Assembly (NCBI GenBank): GCA_037355855.1 | Contig: CM074762.1 | Span: forward strand, 1 to 64,000 | Direction of reading: 5' to 3' | DNA length: 64,000 nt | From: Pseudo-nitzschia pungens | Lineage: Eukaryota > Bacillariophyta > Bacillariophyceae > Bacillariales > Bacillariaceae | Shown here: positions 39,885-49,605 of the stretch, in pieces | Layout of the letters: each line of letters begins with the position of its first letter | Numbering within the stretch: position 1 is the first letter of the stretch | Position numbers and translations under genes: made by a program | Notes under the pieces: generated by a model | Seen by the model: only the letters and a program-made list of their open reading frames with translations | Database searches by the model: none | Told to the model about the DNA's origin: nothing

Positions 39885-42155
39885 CAACAACGCAGGAGCA
39901 GTCCTGGACGAAAGCCTTCGCCTAGGCCGACTATTTGTTGTTCGCCCGGAAAAGACGTTGTGAACGTTTTGATCGTTGCCAAAAGTCTTCATTGTTGGCG
40001 GTACGCAATTGTTTGAAGTACGTACCGTACTTGTGATCATTTAGGTATTGAACTCGATGGATTGTGGGTATTAATCCAAAACCGAAGAATATTGGCTTCA
40101 AAGGTACAGGTAAGATTACCAACTTATGCGTTGCTCTGTCACTTGTAATGCACTTGTGCGGTTGTGATTGATGTAGGTAGACGTACATTATTTAATGGTA
40201 CAAGTACAAGTACGTAAGATACCCGTACATTCTACAACCATCGGTATAAGTGAGATTTACCGTATTCAGTATTGAGGAAGTTTTATTGGAACAGATTTGA
40301 GATTATCATTAGCAAATTCCAAAGTCAGTCATTTCATTTCTCTACTTTTTACGGAAGATCTTATTACTCGTGCCATACGGTACAAGTGCGTAATGCTCTT
40401 TTGATTAGCCACCAATCATCTGAAATCCATTTTTTCCTGTAGAAGTTGAGAGTGTCGAACTGCACGAGTAAGTCTCGAACGCGGGAGCTACGTGTACGGG
40501 TTCAGGGTGTCAATGGACAGACGAAACTGCAAGTAAGGTTAGTTTGCCATGCGATGTACCGGTAATTACATGCCATAACCTTACGGTAAGGTTAATTACT
40601 GTACTAAGTATCACAAAAGTTGTCATGATGTTGTTGTCAGAAGGTCATAGGAGTGAGGTATCTTACTCGTAAGGTTACTTCGTGTAAATTAATGTACTGG
40701 TGTATTAGACTCACAGTGCTAAAATGACGGGAAGATCCTCTCTCGATGTCTGTTGGGAACATTCCAAACAAGGAAACTAAGGTTACGTACCGTAAGGTAC
40801 TCGTAGCGCATGACCGCGATAGCCGAAACGAGGAGTTTCATTCGCGTCCTTTCTTCGGTTTGCAAACGAAACTATGCTGCCAACGAAACACGAAATTCTT
40901 TGCTGCCAACGAAAATGAATGAAACAGTATTCGTAGTACTTTTCCAATGGAATCGGTGTCTTTGATCGATGGCTGGGGCTGCCTTCCACGGTTGCAAGTG
41001 GGTGCACGCACCTTCTTTTGGGACAAAATTTTGGCACAAAAGCATCGATGGATCGTTTGGTGTCTGATTCAGCAGCGGAGTGCGTTGTGGCAACCCGTTT
41101 TTGCCTGATGGATATTGGAGGGACGAAGGCAAAACAATGATTGTTACTCCCTCGACCTTTTCGCCAGCAGTGTCCATGATAATCTAGCAAGCAGCAGGAA
41201 ACAGATTTTGTCAGGTCCGACCCTTCATTTCTGTAACACGACGGCTTACCCTAGCACGGCTAGAGATGAGCGAAAGTGGCTGTACGAAGGAGGTAAAACC
41301 TGGCGTCGCCACGGAAAAGGAGGATATGTTAAACGAGAGGAGCTAGCAGCGGCGAGCAGCAGCGACAGTAGCAAATCGGGTAAGGATTTTGCTAGGTTCG
41401 ATCATTCATTTCGATACCAAGTTTAAACATCGCGATGCGACCAGAGATAACGAGCACACGTTAGAACGAAGTACCAGTCTACAGTAGCCCCGGTCTGTCA
41501 GCAGCAGACCCACTGATTCGCTTACCAGAAAGTTCAGTCGTACCTATTCGCTTCGGACAATGATTTGCTTGGTATCGAACGAATCCATTCCCTCTCCATC
41601 AAATCCACCAACGACTCCACCGATGAATCATCACGTTATTCCTACCCCACGTCGAATCCACTGGCGAACCAATCCTTCACCCCCGTTAATGATCAATCAA
41701 TCCACCAACAAATCTATCTATCCCCGCCAGCATAGGAACTTCGAACAAGGAACCATCGAAAAAGACCAAGATGAAACAGAGGTGAGACAATCATCTTGAA
41801 TGAAATTGTCGACCTTTAACGATTCCATTCCCTCGGCATCGTATCCACTCAAGAATTACGTCCATTCCACCGGCGCCAAATCCACTCCAACATCGAATGG
41901 AATGTCGAAGACAGCACCAAATACATATTCGTTGTACCGACGAAGTGCACCGGTAGCCGTGAGATAGTATCTACAATATTTGATTTGTGACTTCGAAGCA
42001 CCGCAAGTGGTATGCCATTATCATTATTTCAGTCATCGATGCCATTACAGTATCTTTTTAAAATTAAAATTCGTAAGATAACTTCACAATAATTGCCACC
42101 TATTATTTCGACGACTTGGTCGTGGCTAACCAAGACTTGGTTACAAACCTTTCTG
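39885..42155. other. Intergenic
   Basis: TTACCGGTAA/TAACCTTACGG cluster at 40030-40800, including ATAACCTTACGGTAAGGTTA at 40575. A short plus-strand frame at about 41270-41380 (RDERKWLYEGGKTWRRHGKG, followed by GTAAGG) could be a stray exon. AATCCA-rich sequence at 41570-41720. Confidence 0.5.
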
Positions 42156-42953
42156 TTACATGCTTGGTCGTTGGCTCTGATTCCAAAGTTCAACGAGTTT
42201 CCGTTGCTTGCGCCCTCTTCGGCTTTCACATCTTCTTCCTTCAATTCGCTGGATCGAGTCTACATTGCTTGCGCCATTTTCGGTTTTCACGCCCTCTTCC
42301 TTCACTTCGCTATACACGACTCCACAGCTCGACGAGTCTACATTGCTTGCGCCATCTTCGGTTTTCACGCCCTCTTCCTTCACTTCGCTGGACACGACTC
42401 CACAGCTCGACGAGTCTACATTGCTTGCGCCATCTTCGGCTTTCACGTCTTCTTCCTTTACTTCACTTGTACTTACAAAGTTAGACGAGCCTTCGCTTTT
42501 CGCTCCATCTTCCACTTTCACTTTTGTTTCGTCTTCTTTCACATCGCTGGCTTTGAATGTGAGGTTGGGCAGGTCCTCGTGGTTCGCTCCATCTTCCACT
42601 TTTGTTTCGTCTTCTTTCACGTCGCTACGTGTAGCTGTGATGCTGTTGTTGGACGAGCCTTCGTTTTTTGCTCCATCTTCCACTTTCACTTTTGTTTCGT
42701 CCTCTTTCACATCGCTGGCTTTGAATGGAGGGTCGGACGCGTCCTCGTGGTTCATTCCATCTTCCACTTTCACTTTTGTTTCGTCTCTCTTCACGTCGAT
42801 GGCTGTGATGCTGTGGTTGGACGAGCCCTCGAAGTTAGCTCCATCTTCAACTTTCACTTTCACTTCTTTCCATTCCGTGCTTTTCCTCGCTTTCTTTCGA
42901 TCGGAAGCAGGCCATGACACATTTCTAGTTCTTGGATTGCTCTCCTTATCCAT
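42029..42953 (-). CDS. Acidic Lys/Glu 26-residue-repeat protein, frame slip near the end
   Basis: From the ATG at 42953: MDKESNPRTRNVSWPASDRK, then repeats of the type DVKEDETKVKVEDGA with spacers NHEDASDPPFKAS or SNVDSSSCGVVSSE. Units are 78 or about 105 bases. The first frame stops at 42156 after degenerating (IQRIEGRRCESRRGRKQRK). The repeat itself continues in the next frame (SELKEEDVKAEEGASNGNSL) to a stop at 42029 with a hydrophobic tail. An indel near 42240 is therefore likely. The complementary strand is also open but gives Cys/Phe-rich nonsense. The repeat resembles disordered, charged proteins; no family recognised. Function unknown. Confidence 0.5.
42261..42494. repeat. 78-bp tandem repeat
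   Basis: The word TACATTGCTT recurs at 42261, 42339 and 42417, exactly 78 bases apart, with nearly identical intervening sequence. It encodes the 26-residue unit on the minus strand. Confidence 0.9.
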
Positions 42954-43543
42954 GGAATTTTGTTTTTTTGTTTGTTTGTATCTTTTTTCTTGTTATTTCC
43001 GTCTCCTTTCGTTTTCGGCAAGAAACATGTTTTGTGAGTTCGTCACTGAACTCGTTGAGTGCATCGGGATTAAGAATTGGTGGGATTTTTTGGTACCGTG
43101 GAAACTCGGATCGAATGGAGGGAGAGTTGGCGGTACATAATGTGTCTAAAAACCTTTGCTGGTGTGGAAACTCGGGAGATTCGATAGATTCGATTCGATT
43201 CGATTGATTCCATGGAAGGCTTGTCTCGGATCCGATCCGTTTCGATCCGTTTCGATCCGTTCCGATCCAATCGATGAATAAAGCATTTTTAGACTCTACT
43301 CCAAGATTGATTGAGAATACTCCAACCGTAGTTGCACAGTGCCGTCCACAAGATTCGTGTCGCCCCACTGGCCAAAGACGATACCAACTCACTCTCGAAG
43401 TCAATCGAGTCTCAGAACGTAACCAGTACCCGCTGCGCAAACTTTCTGGATTGTAACGGCTGCTTGCATGCATTCTTGCTTGCGTGCAGGCTCCAAAGTT
43501 TTGATAATTTCGGGGAGAGAGGACGGGGACCTTCTATCCCGTC

Positions 43544-43612
43544 GAATAGAATAGAATAGAATAGAATAGAATAGAATAGAATAGAATAGAATAGAATAGA
43601 ATAGAATAGAAT
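43544..43612. repeat. (GAATA)n microsatellite
   Basis: About 13 nearly perfect pentanucleotide units. Confidence 0.95.
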
Positions 43613-43781
43613 GAATACTTTCCGATGGTTTTTCAGCTCTGATCCCTGTTCAATCGTAGTTTCCACAATTATCCGACTCCCCCAAGATGACGACATCGAT
43701 TGCTCGGCATTTGCTTTACATTCCTTAACACTCCTTAACATTCGTTGCGCGTCCCATCCTCGAATTTCCTGGTCTGGTCAG

Positions 43782-43820
43782 CTCCTACTCCTACTCCTAC
43801 TCCTACTCCTACTCCTACTC
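43782..43820. repeat. (CTACTC)n microsatellite
   Basis: Six perfect hexanucleotide units. Confidence 0.9.
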
Positions 43821-45420
43821 TTGCTATTAGCTATTGTTTGTCGGCAATGCAATCCGGTACTGTACAGTACAACTGTAATCGATTGATTTCTCTCGTTTTT
43901 TCGTTGGTGGGAACAGCGTCAACCACAGTCACAGCCACAGCCACAGCCACAACCACAACCACAACCACAGTAACAGCAACAGCAAAAACTGGAGCTGCGT
44001 GTTGCTCAACGAGACTTCCTCACCACGCCTTGCAATTCTCGGTTCCCTTCCATCGTGAGTCGTATCTCGGTTGGAATCATTCCCACGTCGATGGGACCTA
44101 TTCGTGGTTATCGGAACCGAACCGAATCAAACCGAACCGAACCGATCTGCTTCGTTCCTTGGCGATATGGAAGGCGATAACAATGGCCACATCCTTCGCA
44201 GTCTACCGTACCGTATTCGTTCGATGCAGATTGTCAATCGGCGTCAAAGGGATGCATGCAATCGAATCCGAAAAATGAATAACCTTACTACGATAAGATT
44301 ACGTACGAGAGCGTGATTCCCCTAACCCTATCGGTACTAGTACTACAAAGAAGAAGGATGGAATGAGGAACACGACCGATCCGATAAATTCATTGTTCGA
44401 ATTTGAACACATCTTCGTAACCTTACCGGTAAGTTAATTAAAATTACCGCACCGTTGCAAATACTAACCTTACTTAGTACCGGCACGTAACCCTAAGTTC
44501 GCGTACTAGAAGTACAAGTAAGGTTAAGGCTTTACCGTACTCTTGCCAGTAAGTTAAGATTACTTCGTATGTTCCAATTTCATTTTCAATCGTGCATTAG
44601 AGACACGTCTGATAGGATGATGTGTCTCTCCTTTATTGAATGAATCAAATTACGTCATCCCACCAACGAACCAATGGGAGCTACGTGAGCAGAATTTCGT
44701 TCAGATTGCATGTCAGAGGCGTGTCAGGGGCCTAACAAAATCGAAGAAAGAGTCGGATGTTCTCGTCCACCGCATGCGGATATTTCTTGGTCTCGTTGAC
44801 ATCATCACTAGTGTGTCAAGTTCCTTCAGGATTTTTGCTTGGAGCCAACGCAAACAATGATGCTCTACTACCAGTTGGTTTCGGCAAGTCTTACCTTACC
44901 TTTTAAGGTTCCCTCACCATACGAGAACCGCAAACACAACCTGACTCGTAAGGTTACTCGTACTGGGATTGCAGTGTCTCACCTACGGTACCGTAAGGTT
45001 GGTTACCGTAATAAGCAAGAGAAAAAGAAACTGCGGTGAGAGCTACCGTACCGTACCAGAGCGACCAGCGACAGCGAGGGAGTGCGATTTGAATTCTACA
45101 GAATTTCTATTTTTTCTCTCGTCCTCCTCGGAACCACCCGGCAACCACAATAAAAAAAAAGAGGTTGACAGAAAGCAAACAGCAGCCACAATCGTTCCAA
45201 CATTTCTTGTCGGAAGTGATCAGAGGTTTGCCAGTTCCAACGAACAAGAAGTTCACATTCCTGATTGCTCGCTTGCTTCATCCCTGCGTGTGTTGTTCTT
45301 TGTCGTTTTTTTTTTCCCTTCTGTTCGACAAGCATCCGTTCAATTCTTCCGATCCAACGCACTGTACGGTACGATACGATACACGTACGACACTCCAATT
45401 CATTGAGGATTTCCCAGACC

Positions 45421-46976
45421 ATGACTTCCTTCCTCTGTTACGGGCGATTGCTGGTTCTCTTGTGGGTGGCATCTACGTCGTCTTCCGATGCCTTTACTCC
45501 GGTGACGTGCACCGGTTCCTCCCCCACCCACACGGCCCTGCACGTGTCGTCGTCCTTTTCTTCCGACGACCTCTCCCCCGAGCCCGGTGGTGGCGAGAGC
45601 CAAAACAAAAACCAAAAACCCATCAACGAAGGTTCCAACTTTGGGAACTCCCGCAACATCGAATTCGCGGACTTGGGAATCGCCGAGCAGTCGTCCGAAC
45701 GGAAGCGACGGATGCAGAAGGAAGAGGAAAACCGACAGCGTTTTGTCAAATACGGCGACGATCTGTGGAACATGCGCGAGTTCATGGACCAGCTGTCGAA
45801 GAAGCTCCTGAAATCGATCAATGCCGGAGATCGGGATCGGGAGGAGGAGATCCGTGCCGAGCTCCGGCAGATCGAGCACCAGGACCCGGACCTAGTCTAC
45901 GAGGTGGAGCTCGAAAAACTCGAAGTCGCCAAGCGGGAGGGACGCGACGAGGACGCGAGGATGCACAGCATCATTGCGGCTGCAGCCAGGAGCACCCTGC
46001 CGCAGTACAACCTCGAGGGGCTCTGGGTTGGAAAGTGAGTCAGTGCCGCTCGTGTACCGGTTGCGACAGAGTGCATCGCGTGCACTCAACCAACGATGCA
46101 CGGTATCAACCGTCCAACCAACCAACCAGCCAGCCAACTGACTAACTAACTAACTAACTAACTAACTCACGACATTTTGGTTTGTCTTTTTCTTTCCCCG
46201 TGTGTCATTGCGATTTTTTGCACTACCTGCCTGCGCCGCGATGAAACACTGTTCTACCATTCAAATTCAATGATCCCTATTGCACCGCCCTTTTGCCGAT
46301 CAGATACGGCCATCACGGGTACGAAATGATCAACGTGACGTATCAGGGCGATCTGCTGGTGGCCTACAAAGTGACGGGAGACAAGAATGTACCCCGCGGT
46401 GAGATCACGTTCCAGGCAGACCTGGATCCGCTCAGTCGGAGAGGCGGTAGCAGCAGCAGCAAGGGAAAGGGCGGAAGCGGTGCACTGGCCGATTTGCTCG
46501 GAAACGACTCGCCGTCGTCGACCAAGTCCGACGATCACAACCACCGGTTGCAGCCCATCAGCCTCACCGACAAGGCCGCCAAAAAATGGGGGACCTCCCA
46601 GTTGCCGCGTCACCGGGGACTGGGGCAGGTTGCCGAGGACGGCTTTCAGAAGAACCAGTGGATGGAGGGGCAGCTGATCATCATTGGGGAGGAGTACTTT
46701 TCGTTCGCTTGGGTTCCCATCGAGCAACAGATTTTCTTCGGCCGACCGTCTCCCGAGCTTGCCCTCAAGATGCTGCGAGAGAGCGGTGCCGCCTCGATCG
46801 CCCCCTCCAGGTCATGGGAAAAACCTCCCGATGTCGATTCGGACGTGAAGGTCCTCAAGGAGTACATAAATAGCTGCCTCGAAAAGACGGCCGAGAGCGA
46901 GGACGACCTGCTGACTGGGAATCCCTTTAGCTGCATATTTGTTGACGGCGACACGGAGGAGTGTTATTTTCAATAA
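45421..46976 (+). CDS. Plastid EXECUTER-like protein (UVR-like + DUF3506-type domain), two exons
   Basis: Exon 1 is 45421-46034, the intron is 46035-46303 (GTGAGT...GATCAG), exon 2 is 46304-46976. The join AA/A restores LWVGKYGHHGYEMINVTYQG; product 428 residues. A signal peptide is followed by SDAF/TPV, an ASAFAP-like plastid site. A charged helical pair follows: FMDQLSKKLLKSINAGDRDR, EEIRAELRQIEHQDPD, VELEKLEVAKREGRDEDARM, resembling a UVR motif. Then the beta domain: NLEGLWVGKYGHHGYEMINV, AYKVTGDKNVPRGEITFQAD, GQVAEDGFQKNQWMEGQLII, FAWVPIEQQIFFGR. The order 'GL..G.yG.hG.E', 'vKlTGDpNVPaGqvtF', 'W.eG.L' matches the C-terminal domain of plant EXECUTER1/2 and FBXO31. Plant EXECUTERs mediate plastid singlet-oxygen signalling; the role here is inferred. 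No F-box seen. Confidence 0.7.
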
Positions 46977-47938
46977 TGAACAAGTTGCCAAAAGGCAGGG
47001 AACGAACCAAAACGAAACCGGCAGTAACGCAGCAAACGAGGAGCGACTGCTGCTGTGGTCGCCAGGCATTGTTATCAGCAATTGATTTTATGCCGGTGGG
47101 GCCTTGGTAATTCAAATACTAATTACACGTACCGTACAGTACATCGATCCTACTATCAATCATTGAGCGTTTTGAATTGGATTTTAGTTGATCACAGTCG
47201 TCAGTGCAAGTGACATAGGGGGTTGAAAAACTACAATTACTATTACTACGGTACGTCCCCGTACGGTGACCACCACAAAGGCGTTTCAAAAGAGGAAGAG
47301 TGCGCGATCGTTTCCAAGAACTGTGCATTGGATGATCTCCGGAAGCAACACCGCGGCAACTGCCAGTTCTTTTTCAGCAGCGACAATGATGAACGATTCG
47401 AACTAGTCCACCGGAGCCAGTGCTTCATTTCCGATCTCTTTGGATACGAAGGGTGCTACCATCTCGGGTCCCATTGGAAGACCACAGGTCGCGCAAAGTT
47501 TAAGAATGTGCATGATGGATCGGAGACCGTCGAGGCAGTGGCATCGGATGTGACTGGGATATATATAAGGCGGTGTCGAAGACTTTGTACGAGTAGTCAA
47601 ACGGTGGGATGCAGTGGGTTTCACAACAAGAGGCACTTTTTGCATTTTTTTTTATTTCCTTTACCGGTACGCAATGAAATTCATTTGCGTCGAAAGAGAA
47701 CGGAAGCTCATTGAAAATCACCAGTGAAATGACTCGGTAGGTATTTAGTAACACTGCATATGATTACGATTACTATGATGTTACTACTATGATTAAGGAC
47801 TTTTGATGATTCTACTTTGTGTTGCAAACTGCGGTAGCACGTGTTCCGTTCTTGTCCGGAAAGGGTTGCGGTCGCATTCCATTATTTCATTTCATTCCAC
47901 TCTACTACAATCTAAAACCTACTAGACTACTACCCGTA
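46977..47938. other. Intergenic
   Basis: A 163-codon plus frame at 47223-47714 overlaps similar-length minus frames and has no motif. No gene called. Confidence 0.5.
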
Positions 47939-48502
47939 CTAAAAAGAGAAGAAAGAAGAACTGCTGGTCTCGCTTGTGGCTTCGCTTGTGGCTTCGCTGC
48001 TGTCCTCGCTGCTGTTCTCGCTACTGTTCTCGGTGGAGGTATCGGAAGCAGGGAACGTGGGAGAAGGTGTGGGTGCAATGGTGGGAAAGTCGGAGGGCGA
48101 CGCGGTGGGAGACCTGGTGGGGGACCTGGTGGGTGGATTGGTGGGTGGCATGGTAGGGGGTTTGGTAGGGGATTTGGTAGGGTTTCCCTGCTTCTTAGAA
48201 TTTTTCTTTGGGGCCTTGGTGGGGGAGTTGGTGGGGGCACGGGTGGGAGATGGGGTAGGAGGCTTGGTGTTCTTTTTGGTGGCCTTGAGCATGCGAGGGC
48301 GGTGTTCCTGTTGCTGGTTGGCAATAAGAATGCGGTTCTTGGAGTTACTACTAGTAGTAGTAGTAGTGTCGATCTTGATCTTCTTGTCATCGGTGTCATC
48401 AATGCTCGGCACCGTGTTTGCTTTTGCATTTGCAGAGGCGAGAACTATCGCGAGAAGAAGGACGACGGCGAGAAGAAACGTTTTGTGCATTAACATTGGC
48501 AT
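47939..48502 (-). CDS. Small secreted S-P-T-rich protein
   Basis: 187 residues from ATG at 48502, after an ACAACACAA leader. The signal peptide HKTFLLAVVLLLAIVLASAN is clear. Then a Thr/Ser run encoded by an ACTACTAGTAGTAGT-type repeat, a basic PRMLKATKKNTKPPTPSPT, and a P-T-x-S-P-T linker of about 60 residues (NPPTRSPTRSPTASPSDFPT). The C-terminus is Ser/Glu-rich (TENSSENSSEDSSEATSEAT) ending SSSSFFSF. The linker is the same class as those in the M11 and trypsin-like genes, but the six-Cys domain is absent. It could be a glycosylated wall or matrix peptide, or a truncated relative. No enzyme domain. Confidence 0.65.
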   Translation of the reverse strand: MPMLMHKTFLLAVVLLLAIVLASANAKANTVPSIDDTDDKKIKIDTTTTTSSNSKNRILIANQQQEHRPRMLKATKKNTKPPTPSPTRAPTNSPTKAPKKNSKKQGNPTKSPTKPPTMPPTNPPTRSPTRSPTASPSDFPTIAPTPSPTFPASDTSTENSSENSSEDSSEATSEATSETSSSSFFSF

Positions 48503-49605
48503 TGTGTTGTTCTTGTGTTGCTTGTTGTGTCGTGTTGTTGTTTGGATTTGCTGTATTTGTATTTGTAGCTTGTTGCTTGTTGCTTCTACTAGTAGTACTA
48601 GTAGCTTTTCAAATTTGCTGCTTGTGATAATTGTGAGACAAGCGACGAGGACCGTCGGCTGAGGAAATGGTGGAAAAAGGAGATTCTTGGTTTCTTGCAT
48701 TCCACTTGTACTAGTACTAGTAGTACGTAGCTAGTACTAGTAAGAACGAGAAGACCTATCATTCCATTCGCTCGTACAAGTAAGTTAACGCATGTACGAG
48801 TACGAGTACCATGTAAGGCTACCGGGTAATCTTACCCATAGTTGTGGGTCGTACTCGTAAGGTTTACTCGTACAAGAGCAAGATTGCCTCGTGCTTTTTG
48901 AAAATTAGTCTTGGTTATTCATTAGTATGCTACTCGTACTGGTTCATACAAGGAGTACTCGTAGTACTGGTAGTCGTACCGTACGGTAGAAAGACTCTTC
49001 CGCAATGACGATCGAATCAATCTTGTTGATTGATCGAATCAAGATCCTCGAATCATTATCTCAACATACCAACACCGTAAATTACCGTACGTATCTAATT
49101 ACTCGTAGTCTCACCTCATCTCACGATGCCTTCTGACTTCTTGTGACTGGTTTCCACGCGATCCAGACCAACAAGATTCTTCTACGGTACCGTACTACGT
49201 CCCTAACAACACTTTGGAAGTACTAGTAGTAACAAGGTTACCAACTTTATCTTGTACTACTCGTATGCTATCGATTCTTTTTAGCGCTCGTTCCGTTGTA
49301 GTAAAACGGTACCGTATCTGGCTGGGCGATTTTTCTCTCGGTCAGATTCAAATAGTGTCGTTATCATTATTTTTTCTAAACGTTAAGGTACTGTATTACG
49401 AAGTAGAACGGGTTATATGTGTAATATTGCATCATATTAATTTACCAAAGTACACCGATGGTGGATGGTAAGATTACGAGTAAGGCCTTACTGCTAGTAC
49501 TAGTAGTATCAGTAGTAGTACGCTAAGTTTTCGGTTTGGGGCGGGGTGTTTGTTGTTGCAGCAGTCGTGCTTGCGGTGCGGTGGTTGTCATTTTTTGGAT
49601 GGAAA
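48503..49605. other. Intergenic
   Basis: ACAAC-rich leader of the S-P-T gene, then GTAAGTTA/CGTACGAG words at 48775-48870 and 49080-49500. CTAGTA-type runs at 48710-48740 and 49490-49525. No gene. Confidence 0.6.

Larger units (their letters stand above)
42954..45420. other. Intergenic, microsatellite- and motif-rich
   Basis: (GAATA)n at 43544-43612, (CTACTC)n at 43782-43820, ACAGCC/ACAACC at 43925-43985, a GTAACCTTACCGGTAAG palindrome near 44416, and dense GTAAGGTTA words to 45060. No gene recognised. Confidence 0.6.

Noticed and set aside
40783..41190. 135-codon minus-strand frame
   Set aside because: No motif, lies in motif-rich intergenic DNA, and competing frames exist on both strands.
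42093..43140. Long plus-strand open frames opposite the KEE repeat gene
   Set aside because: They translate to Phe/His/Ser-rich repeats that mirror the minus-strand repeat. The minus strand gives a coherent acidic repeat with a good start.
47223..47714. 163-codon plus-strand frame starting MKNYNYYYYG
   Set aside because: Overlapped by minus-strand frames of similar quality; no signal peptide, domain or leader.
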